Assembly: GCA_018697195.1 (NCBI GenBank)
Contig: CM031866.1
Coordinates: 7,973,104-8,037,103 of the forward strand
Direction: 5' to 3'
From: Certhia americana
Lineage: Eukaryota > Chordata > Aves > Passeriformes > Certhiidae
DNA length: 64,000 nt
Both the position numbers and the translations under genes were made by a program. Shown here in pieces: positions 41,381 to 52,320 of the stretch (positions within the stretch are counted from its first letter, which is position 1; each line of letters opens with the position of its first letter). A model generated the notes under the pieces. It had not been told where the DNA came from. It made no database searches and saw only the letters and a program-made list of their open reading frames with translations.

Positions 41381-43119
41381 AAAACTGACCTCTCATGCCC
41401 TTACCATTCATCTTATTCACTCACCATCCCCTCCTGGGAAACAACACTAAGTAGGAAAACAGAAATCAGCTTTGATTTTTATTGACAATGATTCGGAGCT
41501 CCAAGGTGTTGAACAATCTGAATAGCCTGACTGGCACAGATGAGCAATCCTGTGTGGAATTACAACAGATAAGGTGAAATTCATATGAAGGGCATGTAAA
41601 ATGCACACTGGTATGATTTGCCATGTTACATGGTAAAAGGTAATCATGGCAGAGGGAGAATTTTCAATGGAAAAGAGGAGACTGGGATCAAAGCCACAAG
41701 GTGGGACGGCTCAGGCTGGTGAGTTCCAGTTTGCTGTGCCTGCACTGCAAATGTCTCCTGAAGATGCTTGAGGTAAAAACTGCTCCAATAAATCGTTGTT
41801 TGGCCCACCCTGTTTGGAAAGGGACACTTGGTGAAGGAAGTTTCCCTCATGTCCTTCAGCCCTTCCAAAGGAATGTTCTTAGTATGGTTTCAAGGGGCTC
41901 TTGTCCTCTGCAGACAGGCTGAACAGCGTAAGCAGGGGCATGCTACATCTGAGTTCGTTATTTTAAAAAGCAGAGAGGGGAGGGAGAAACGCCTATACCT
42001 CTGCATCTCCTTGCTCTGTTATTAATGCTTTTCAGCTGTTTTAAATTAAGATAAATGTCTGAAATGCAATGGCATTATGTTTGAACTCCATTCAGTTCAA
42101 TATAAGTAGATTTTGAACAGGAAACTGATGGTCCTTTTGAATGTGAAATTCTGTATTAGAACCAAATGTAGCTCTTTAATCTCATTTGGTACATATACTA
42201 AAATCATTATTACTTTATGAAACCTTTTTAAAGATTTATACATTCCATTGACTTGGACTTATATGGCAACAGCTTTTTCTTTTAGGTTTAAAATTGTAAC
42301 AGGAAAAAAATCTTCAAATCTTCAACATTCTCAGAACTGTTTTATTTCTTTCTTGGCACAGAAAGCTGTTAAATGAAGTCATTTTCTCCATTGTGCAGCA
42401 AGCTTCAGCTACTTGTATGTCAGTCAAAATATACTTTACCCAGAAAGCTCATAGCTGCTTTGTTACAGTAAAACTGAGGTTAGTCTCATTGTTCCAGTCA
42501 CACAGTAACCAGATATAACCTCTGAAAGGGAAAAATAAAGTGCATACAATTGCTATTAACCAGGTTCTCTTACTCATGCTGGAAGTCTGGCAGTCACAGT
42601 GGTACTGAGTGTGGAATAACGTGGCTGTCACAGCCTGAGCAGAGGGCCCAAATCCAGCCAGCAGGAGAAGGTATTTCATCATATCTGAGAGACGGAAGAC
42701 TATGCAAGAATTTTAATACATTCAGTGCCCAAAGTAGGTCTTTGTAAAGGCTAAAATTATTACATAAGAAACAACACAAATAAAGTTATTATCCATCTGA
42801 CTACTCAGAACCATGCCCTGGTCTTCTAAGAAAACCGTAATGTCATAAATAAGCTAAATAAATGTTCCTAGAGGTATAGAGTGAATCAAACAAAGAACAC
42901 ATCATAACAAAATCCAACGAAGAGAGAAAGCTCACAGGCATGTTGTTTGAGTACATGTTTCTGAGTCAGTTAACTGATTGTTACTGGAGACTGCACAGAA
43001 CTCAAGCAAGAGCAGTTCCCTGTCATGCTGGGTAGCCCAGAAACAAAGAGCAGCCCTGCCCAAAGGATGGGTGGCAGAAAGCTGTGGGACTGAGCAGGAG
43101 CACTGCTCCCTCTGTTTGG

Positions 43120-43252
43120 CCAGACCAGGAAGGCAGACACAGAGGAATTAAGTGACCCTCCTAAAATTACAGATGGTGGCTGCTGCAGATCTGGGACCTG
43201 AAATCAGCTCTGCCACAGCCCAATTAATGCCTGGCCCAGAAACCACACTGTT
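43120..43252 (+). mobile_element. MIR-like (CORE-SINE) fragment
   Basis: CAGACACAGAGGAATTAAGTGACC, then ATTACAGATGGTGGCTGC, CAGATCTGGGACCTGAAATCAG, TCTGCCACAGCCCAATTAATG and ACCACACTG run in the same order as the MIR/CORE-SINE consensus (gaggcacagagaggttaagtgact ... ggtggcagagctgggac ... accacactg). The order of five blocks makes coincidence unlikely. Confidence 0.6.
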
Positions 43253-43716
43253 ACTGGCTTTTCACTTCTACTTTTCTTGTGTGATTATGTACAGCTTAAA
43301 TTGTGCCAGGGCCAAGTGGGCTCCCGGGTCAATCAGCTTATCTGGGAAGCACAGGAAAAATGGCAAAAGCTGAACCATATGGAGAGTTCTTCTGCCAGCA
43401 GCCAGGTCTGGCACAGAGAAAGTATAACGGGGTCAGGCTCTTTCCTGGCACCATTCACAGTTAATTGAGGGATTTTGAAAGAAAGGTGGTTTCTAGAGAG
43501 CCAGTGTGGGCAGCAAGGGTGGAAAACTCCCAGTGGGGAAACCCGAGCAAGGAGGTTTGCACAGATGCCAGCACTGCCTCGCTCCAGTGGGAGGAGGGAT
43601 AGGCATTCTCCAGAGAGGGAAAGAGAAAGTTACATTTATCACATAGAAAATGAAAACACAACTGAATCAATTCAAATCTCTTATTTGGATGATTTCCTTT
43701 CACTTCAAAGAACATA

Positions 43717-43738
43717 AAATGAGGTTTAAACCTCATTT
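43717..43738. repeat. 22-bp perfect palindrome
   Basis: The half-site AAATGAGGTTT is followed directly by its exact inverse complement, with the centre GTTTAAAC at 43,724-43,731. Confidence 0.95.
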
Positions 43739-45242
43739 AAATCAGCTTATCTATAGATTAATAGGCAAGCCTACTTTGTTCTTACAGAATCCATTTTCAT
43801 CCAGCATGGCTGAAAACTTCACTGATGACATGTAGACTCTCAGAACAGGCAGAACAGCTCCACTGGAACAAGGTACTCCTCAGCAGACAGCTGGGAGGAG
43901 CTGTCTTCCATACAGCTCAGTTATTGTTACCAATGATCACTGTATTGATCTGGGAGAAAAAAGACAATTTGGAAGCCATATCACCCTGAACTGAGACAAC
44001 ACATGGTTGAGATCTGTTCTAACAATGTCTGCAGTTGTTTCTTGTGACATGAAGATGAGGAAAGCAAGAGAAAGGAGTCACCAGGAGTCTTCCCCAGCTC
44101 TCACCTAACCAAGAGAAAAGACTGGCACCTCCAAGCAGGTGGGTCCTTGGCCACGATTTCCTTTTTTCCACTACAGGTTTGAACAATACAAAAACACACC
44201 TGGGCAAGCTTTCCTAGGAGAAATTGTAGGAAGAAATTTCTTGCAGTCACTGCCTTTTCTGGAGAGGAATGCCCCACACCTTGTGTTAAACAACTTTTAA
44301 CACAATCACATACAGAACTATTTGACCAAAGCTGCACAGCAGAAGATCATGAAACCTCTTCAGTTACTCCCATCAGCAATGAGCATGGACCCCATGGGAA
44401 GCCCCTTGGGTGCAGTTCCAGAGCAGTCCCTTTCTCTGAGAGCCCCACAAAGCCCTCGTGCAGCAGTGGGTGATCACAGCAGCTCACACTCCTGTCAGAT
44501 CCTGATGGAGCACTGAGGGGAAAAAACAGACAAACCTGGCACCAGGGCCACACTCAAGGAGATTAAAATGCTGTACCAACATTTACAGGTTCTCTGTTTG
44601 TTTCCAATTGTCTTTGATGCATAAAGGAGACATACCCCTCCTGACACAAATATTAAAATTGGGGAAAACCACTGAAAATTAATGGTCTGCTTCTATAGCA
44701 GTGATATTTCCTTATTCCACAAAACATGGATTACCCTTTTCCAATGATCAAATTTAAGTGGACCCATTTATAACAAGGAAATTAGCCTCTCTAACCCTTT
44801 GCCACTTCACAATTGAACCCACTTAAAAACAGCTCTTGATTAAACACCACTTATCCATCATCTTTACTTTTAATGACTTTCAATCTCTGAGAGAATAAAG
44901 AATAATATGCTGGGCTCAGTGATCCCACATGGGATATCCATTCCCACAGCTCTGGGCCCCTTTTGGAGCCAGTGCTTTCTTGGAGGAGACACAGAGGGAA
45001 GCTGAAGCTGGGTAGAGGAAGCCTTTAACACCCATTTGGAAATCAGCAGAGATTTTAACAGCTGGCTCCAGGGACTGCAAGCAGCGTTGATACAAACTCA
45101 GATATTAACCTGCCATTTCAGGGGAGCTCATTCTTCTCCAGCTCGCTGTACTGGAAACATCTGCAGGTAGCTTTTCAGAATTACAATTTGCATAAAGTTT
45201 TCCAAAAAAGCATCACTCTTAAGATGCAATATGAGGCTCTGC

Positions 45243-45255
45243 GCACACACACACA
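45243..45255 (+). repeat. (CA)n microsatellite
   Basis: About six CA units in the sequence GCGCACACACACACATTT. A second CA run of similar size lies at 47,410-47,425. Confidence 0.85.
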
Positions 45256-45359
45256 TTTATGGTACTTGCCAGGCTGTCCCATGATGTGCTGAGCTCAGCC
45301 TGGGGTCACCTAAGCCCCTGCTTAGGTCTAGAAAATTGAACCTCAGGGAGCTGTGCTGG

Positions 45360-45760
45360 TGACCTAAAGAGAATTTAAATCTGCTTTTATGGTATTACAC
45401 AATGTTGTGACCACTGGATAGAGAGCACTGGGCCAATGCAAATTCACTTTACTTTTATGAACTTCTTTTAAAAAATTTTATTGGGGTGACTCTGTACTGG
45501 AAGACATTACACCAGATCAGCTAACCTTGCCTGGCACACTGTCAGCTGTCCTCCCACAGCAGGCATAAAACTAATCTGAAAACATAAAGCTGCATAAACT
45601 TTGCATCATTCATCCAGGCTAATTTGACAGAAGTGTGATTGCACTATGTCTTGATTCAGATCACATTTATCTCACCAGGTGATAACCTGTATCATGAAAT
45701 GCCCCCTCATTAATGAATGATCAGAACACCTGTGAAAATGCACCTTTGCCATGCCCCAGC
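45360..45760. promoter_or_regulatory. Candidate conserved non-coding element
   Basis: Contains GCATCATTCATCC, AATTTGACAG (MEIS/PBX-like), two CACCTG/CAGGTG E-boxes and CATTAATGAATGATCA in about 150 bases. No repeat similarity and no coding frame. The best-looking enhancer candidate by motif density, but not tested for conservation. Confidence 0.3.
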
Positions 45761-47409
45761 GCTGCATCCCATCCCCTCTTGAAATTCTAAGGAATTTCCT
45801 GGAGTCTAATCAAATTTTATGCTAAAAAAAGAGCGCAAATTAAATTTACAGCATGGAAAGTGCCTGGTTTTGTGCCATCTAAAGCACCAACTGATCTGAT
45901 AGAGAATTACTCATTCATTTCCAATAACCAAACAGCTTTTAGAGGGCAGTGCTGGTTGTCCTTAGTGCAGTCATTACAATGATGTGAAATCTCCAAGGAA
46001 GGTTTTTACCCTACACTTGGCATATCCCTCTCTGGCTTTTCCAGCCCTTCTTCACTTTTCCCCCCTTTTCCTCTGTTACATTTGTACTTCTAAACAAGCC
46101 TTCCCTTCTCCCATTTGCATGCAGAAGAGTGTCTCCAGACTGGTTTGTACCAGTAGGTTTTCCCTCAAAATTAAACTATTTGAATGTAGAAGCTTTAGCA
46201 ACACCTGTTTAGATAAGTACCAGCAAATAATTCAGGTGATTGCAAATGTTCATTTCTCTGAAATGAAACACATCTCACTGTGTGACTGGAAGGTCTGGCT
46301 TCAAAAGTTTTATTCCACCCAGTTCTCTTCCCTAACTTTCACTTCTCACTTTGTGCCTCCAAGTGCTCAGCACACTCAGGTAGCTTCTTGTCAGGTCTGT
46401 AAATGGGAAAGTTTTGCTAAATCTTTGTGAGTCAGGAAGGAAAAAAAAAAAAAGAAAGGTCATGGCATCTTCAAGGTTTTCCTTGGAAAAGCAGAAAAGA
46501 TAATCCAGAAGGAAAATTCATACAGATAAATGGGTTGGAAACACTGGTTTCCAGAGGTGAGTCCAGTACCAGCACCATGGTTTTCCATGTTGATATAAGA
46601 GAACAGAAGGAGCAAGGCAACATGAAAAGAACATAACTGATCATTTCCAAGTCCAGGTGTATACCTAAAGATAGTACAGAGGAAATGAATAAATAACCAA
46701 GCTTTTAATAACTGCATCATTGTACTTATCAACTTGGCAGTGTCTAATGCAAAGAGGAGCCATTGTGAGACAGTTGGCTTCTGCTCCAGAGGCAAAAAAT
46801 CTAGTAACACATTGAAATGAAAAGCTGCAACCCCCAGCAAGCCCAGACTCTAACTGCCTGAAAGACTGGAGCAAGAGGAGGGTGGGGGAAAGAGATGAAT
46901 AAAAAAAATGTAAATAGTGGTGTATCACATTGAAGAGAGACAGAAGAGAAACTGGAGGAGTTTCTTCAAAGGGCACAAATCCCCTTTCTCTTCCAGCTCA
47001 TGATATTATACACAGATAACCTGAATAGCACTCAGAGCAGGAAAAGCATGTTTCTGACAGATAAAACACGTGTTGCTTGTGTTCTCAGGACACACAACAT
47101 ACCTGCTCCATGTATGTTCATGTGTGTGAGCACACAGGTAATAAAACATTTCCTTGCAAATGCATACGGCAGGAAAACCCTGGATCCACTGACATCAGAA
47201 TGAAAGCATGTGTTGGCTCAGGTACTTTGGGGTGATTTCTGATACTCCAAGAGTTTGAATGCAGCAGGGCAAATCCTCACTGTCTCTCTGCACAGCCCAT
47301 CTGCTGCAGCTCATCTGCACACAACCCTGAGCTGAGAGGTGAAAGGCAAGAGAGAAGTTGGGTAAAACACCACACAAGAGCTCTCTGCTAAACAAGTGTT
47401 ACCTATAAA

Positions 47410-47425
47410 AACACACACACACACA
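47410..47425 (+). repeat. (CA)n microsatellite
   Basis: About eight AC units flanked by A-rich sequence. Confidence 0.85.
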
Positions 47426-48312
47426 AGATAATAAAAACTGCATTATCTGATAGAAATAGTAATCCAACATGACAGTAGGTCTAAGAGTCAATATAGACAG
47501 TCCACTGGTAAATATTACTGAAAGTGACACCAGTCTAGTTACACAACTTTTCAACAACTCAGCATGCAAGACATGTTTATCTTGCACAAAGTGTTGTACA
47601 TTTTACCAGCTGTACAGAAGCACGTCCCTGGTACAGAGATGGTGCTGTTGGTATTCAGCATGGGCTGTTGTCACCAGGAAAGCAATCCTGGAGTGATGGG
47701 TATGTCTCCTAATACAAAGGCATGTAGCTATTCAGCTCCTGGAATTCAGCTTTATGTGATTCAATCAGCTCTAACAAGAAGAAATAGTAACATATTAAGC
47801 AAAGTCCTGAGAACTCAACAAATCAAAATGCTGTTCCACTGCAGCCCCCATCAGCCCAGCTGTGGCACATTTCTTACTGGATCTGTTTTTCTGCCCCAGC
47901 ACAGAGAAATTATTGCTGAATGCTAGGGATAAAACATGGTGCTAATTCAATAGCATCTAACATAACAAGATGCTTCACATTTCTATTGAGCTCTCCAATC
48001 CAGAATTTTAAACGTGTTTTAATGGCAGTTAACTTACCTTCACAGCACCCTAATACAGCAAGCCAAGACTGTCTAAGAGCTAAATCAAAGTCGAGGGTCA
48101 TTTTTAGTCTCAGTTGCCCCCCAGTGCATTAAAATGGTTTGAGCTGCTCCAGGAATGGCTGACCTATCCATCAGAAGTGGACATTGGAGTGCTGAAGGAA
48201 CACTACACCTCTCAGTATTTCTGTCTGCTTTACACTACTGAAACAAAAGAAGCTCTTTTTCCGTAAGGGCTGTTGCATGCTTCATTAAAAATCCTATTTA
48301 AGCTCTGGTACT

Positions 48313-48400
48313 AAGCTGGTCAGATTCAGGTCTCATTTACAGCAGCACAGGATAGGGATAGCTCCTATCATTCTCATGAATTTACTCCAAGGAATCTAAC
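48313..48400 (+). mobile_element. Ancient amniote repeat fragment
   Basis: GGTCAGATTCAGGTCTCATTTACAGC, then ATTCTCATGAATTTACTCCAAG resembles the 'ggccagattctgatctcatttacacc ... gagttactcc' repeat of amniotes. A further CACCAGTGTTAACTGTGATTTACAC stretch at 48,460-48,486 may belong to the same copy. Confidence 0.45.
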
Positions 48401-50219
48401 CAAACTGGTCTGATTTTCTCTCAAATACACTGAACCCAGATATTTGCAATTACAGCAGTGTCACCAGTGTTAACTGTGATTTACACTTGCCTAATATAAT
48501 CAAAATTAGAAGCAGTGCACTTATAAGCAGAGAAGAGAGATTTAACACTAAAACACAAGAGGTCAACTCTTCTCTTGCATATCATGGGTCTCCCAAATCT
48601 CCATTTATCAGTGAAAATATAATCACCGTGAATTTGCAGGTGTTAACTAGAAGATTCACCAGGTTTTCTGATTTGCCATTATTTTACTGCCACTACATCA
48701 ATTACTATCCTAGCCTCAGATGTCAAGTCTTTCTGAGCCTACTGCCTAGTTTTCTGCAAGAGATAATGAATTTTTATTTATTGCTTATGAAATTTTAGCA
48801 ACTACACTGCCATTTCAATCTCTAATGGAACTACCTTCGAAAAACCAACACAGGGCTTTCATGATTACTGGGCTTTGATGTTTACAGAAAAACAGAGCAG
48901 AATTTAGAGAATTACAGAATTATACAGCTACATATTCCTGTTCAGCAATACAGCCATCATCTCCCTGATAATTCCCTAAATTTCTGGAGTGTTTAAAATT
49001 CTGAACCATTTAAAAATATCCAGTTCTCAAGAGGAGTGGTGATGGAGAGGCAGAGGAGGGTATCTGCTATGGAAGAGGGTACTTTCTCTCTGGGTAAATT
49101 CATAGCTGCAAGAGTCCCAGCATGTAGGGGAAGAGCTGCTCTTGACCAGCAAGACACAGTTTCCTGCAAACCCACTGGGACATGAACCAACCCCTCTGGT
49201 GAGAGCAGAGAGAAGGTGTTGGGGGGTGGGTTTAACTTTTAAAACACATCCCAGGAAATCAACAGATCCAAGCCCTGGTATGTGAAACCCTAAGTTTAAC
49301 AAAGCTTTTTTCATGTGAACAGCAGCTAGTTGTTTTTTAATCTCTCTAAGTTAAAGGATACTCACAGATGCTGCTGTTGATTTAGCAGGGAAGGACCAAA
49401 TCAGTGTAGCTCCCTCTGTCTGAAGAGGTACTTGTGCTATTTACTGTAATTAGCAACTGCCTTGTGAAGGAACTGATAACAACCAGCCAACATAAACCAC
49501 CAGCAGCTGAGGACTGGCCTTGGCACTGCGCTGCAACTGGAACCTCTTGCTTCTGGGAGAAAGAGAACAAAGGGCATTTTGGTGGTGTCATGTTTTTTTC
49601 GTCTCGACACAGAAAAGTCATATCAAGCATCTTAAACCCAAGTTTTACCAGCTTAGTCTTTAATGTATGCTAGTGTTAACTGATACTCGGAAAGAAGGAA
49701 AACTTTCTAAAGGGCAATAATGCATGAAGAGAGATGCATGGAAAGAAAGACGATCTTATACTAAATACTAAAAATAAATGTAGCTTAAAAAGATCCTTTA
49801 AAAACAGCTGTTGACGTTAGAGATTCAATTAAAATGTAATTAGTTATACATTCTCCTTTGGAATGAACAAGCATATTACAGCCTTCATCTACAATGAATT
49901 GCATTTTACATTCATACCTTGCTTTTGCCTGTTAAAAAAGGAAGGTTTTTACAGGAAGCATAAAGACAGGGTAGTTCTACCTAACATTTTTGCAGTCAAA
50001 GAAAACATAAAATGATTTTTTTTAACCTATGGGTACAAAGCCATCTTCATTGTGCTTGCAGTGCTCATCAGATACTTCGCAGAATGTTCTTAAATGCACA
50101 AAATAGAAGAAAAGATAGCCATAAATGGAAGAGGAATGGTGCTTGCCATAAATTAGGATTCTGAATTAGGCCACTAAAGACTAAATCAATCTGACTCCTT
50201 AATTGTCATTTACCTGAAA

Positions 50220-50600
50220 GAGAAATGTGCCTGTAAACTGCCCACCCTGCACAGATTTGTACAGGCAACAAGCAGCCAATAGCTTTCCCTGGGGCTAATG
50301 CTTTATGGAAGCACCATTGACCTGGTTTTCTATGGAAACTACACGGATGTTTTCAATTCCAGTGTGGAACTGCAGTCTCGGTCATAGCCATCAAACTCCA
50401 CATTAGACATTCATGTGGCATTAGGCGTCCCGTAGCTGCCAAGGGCCACACAATGAGACATTGTCTGACCCAAAAGTCATGTAATTAGGCTGATGGGAAC
50501 AACACCAGCGGATGGTGCATTGAGCATATCCTAATTTTGGATAGGCCATTCTTTGGCTGCCTGACTACCAGTTAGATGGGGAAGAAGTGAAGCCTGCTAT
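50220..50600. promoter_or_regulatory. Candidate conserved non-coding element
   Basis: Mixed-composition, repeat-free sequence with GGGGCTAATGC, CATGTAATTAGGCTGATGGG, CCTAATTTTGGATAGG and CCATTCTTTGGCTGCC. The pattern suits a conserved enhancer. Conservation was not checked. Confidence 0.3.
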
Positions 50601-52099
50601 TATCAACAGACAACTTTGCTGCTAAGCCAGAGCAATGATGAAAGGGCTGTTTGGCTTGAAAATCAGATCTGGGGAGAGGAAGGGCAGCCACGGAGCTGAG
50701 ATGCTCTCAGAAGCAAACAGGAGACCCCACTTTTATGTACTACTTGTTTTTGCAGAGTGTGTGACCCTACCTTCTGGAAGCCATCTCCCCAGCTAGAGTT
50801 CCAGCATGTGGCTGCACCGGCTCAGTGATGGCCCAGCACTCATTATAACATCTAATTCCAAAGGTTTCAGAGGCAGCAGCCAGCAGGATGAACACAGAGC
50901 TTGAGGCAGAGGGGGAGAAGTGTGAAATTCCTCTCATTAGCAGCCCTGCACATTTGTGCACAGACTCTCTCCTTAAAAGTCTGACCTCCTGCACAGCCAA
51001 GGAAGAACTTTCCAAGAACCATGTGACTCCAAAGATTGACGACATTTTCTGCCAGACTGGGGTTTTAATTTAAATTACTCATAGAAAATTACATTTTTGT
51101 GGCCTGAAAACATCTTCCACTGTGTCAAACATGAAGTAGTTTCATAATTGCACGTGATAGACTCTTTTTTTTAAAGAAGTGACATAAGTAGAAAGAAATA
51201 CAAATGTTTGTGAAACTTTAAACCTCCCTGTCTGCACTTGTGTAACAGTTACAAATAACTCCAAAAAATATCTTGTGACTTCTATTTCCAGCAAAAAGTG
51301 TATCAAGACATTTAGGAATGTGACCAGTCTCTGGAAATTGAGACAAGCAGCAACTGTATTCACCTCTTTTGTCAACTATGTACTCAAAATTACAAGAATT
51401 TACGTACATGTTTCATACTACTTAATTAGAGCAAGGCTCAGAAAAAATCTACTGAGCTTTTTTTTCCAGAGCTTTTTTTTTTTTAATTATTTTTCCATTT
51501 TTAAACACACAGTGTAAGACCTGCAGGGTTGTAGCCATACCTTTATGGAAACAGCAGCCCAGCCACGAGGAGTAAGAATGGACCTAGTCATCAGCATCAG
51601 TTTTGAACAATTTTGCAATATCAAGTCCCTTCTGATGCTTCCTGGTGTCGACATCGCTCCTCCCACCCACCTTCACCCGCAGGAACATCCAGCCCGTGCT
51701 GGGATTCCAGATCCTCCCTGGATGTTCTTTGTACCACCAGCATTTTCCCATTTCGGAGGGCAGAGCGTTTAAAGTGTTACTAATGAATTTACACCGGAGG
51801 AGGCAGGAAACTCGCAAGCTGAAGTTGCCTTTCTGTATCCACAGTAAAGCCTGCCAGGATGATACATATATCACTGGGATCACCTATTTCTTCTAAGTCA
51901 AGCCCATCTCACCTCCACGTGCCATGGGAGAACGGCAGATTCTTACACTCACCCAAAGAGATGGTTCAAATAACAAGTAAAACCAGAAATCTGGGGGAAA
52001 AGCCACCCACGGATTGCAAATATAATCCAGTGTTTGTTTGCTCTGGACCAATGTGAGTCCACATGCTGGATATTGTGAACTGATTAATTAGGAAGCATC

Positions 52100-52320
52100 A
52101 GTAATGGTACTTTGTACTTACATCAGGACTTCCATCTCAGGATACTTCAATAATGTCAATTCATTAATCTTCACAATACTGCCTGCAAGTAGTTGTCATT
52201 AGTTCATTCACAGATGGAAATCCTGAAGCATAGAAAAGGTGAAATTAATTAGCCAAGATGATACAATGAGTCAGTTAACAGAACTAAAGATCCTGGAAAA
52301 CACCCCTTTTTCTAACTCTT
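52100..52320 (+). mobile_element. MIR1-like amniote SINE, fairly complete
   Basis: In order: AGTAATGGTACTTTGTACTTACAT, TTCCATCTCAGGATACTTC, ATTCATTAATCTTCACAATACTGCC, TTCACAGATGGAAATCCTGAAGCA, GAAATTAATTAGCCAAGATGATAC and AATGAGTCAGTTAACAGAACTAAAG (each shortened). They follow an amniote MIR consensus (catctcaggatctc ... cattaattaatcttcacaacaccc ... tttacagatggggaaactgaggca ... gccaaggtcacac ... gagtcagtggcagagc). At about 220 bases it is the best-preserved old repeat in the window. Confidence 0.7.

Larger units (their letters stand above)
39331..45359. other. Intergenic DNA, no gene recognised
   Basis: Includes a GC-richer, CpG-poor block (about 39,380-39,960) where long frames occur on both strands without recognisable motifs, a MIR-like fragment at 43,120 and the palindrome at 43,717. 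Confidence 0.65.
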
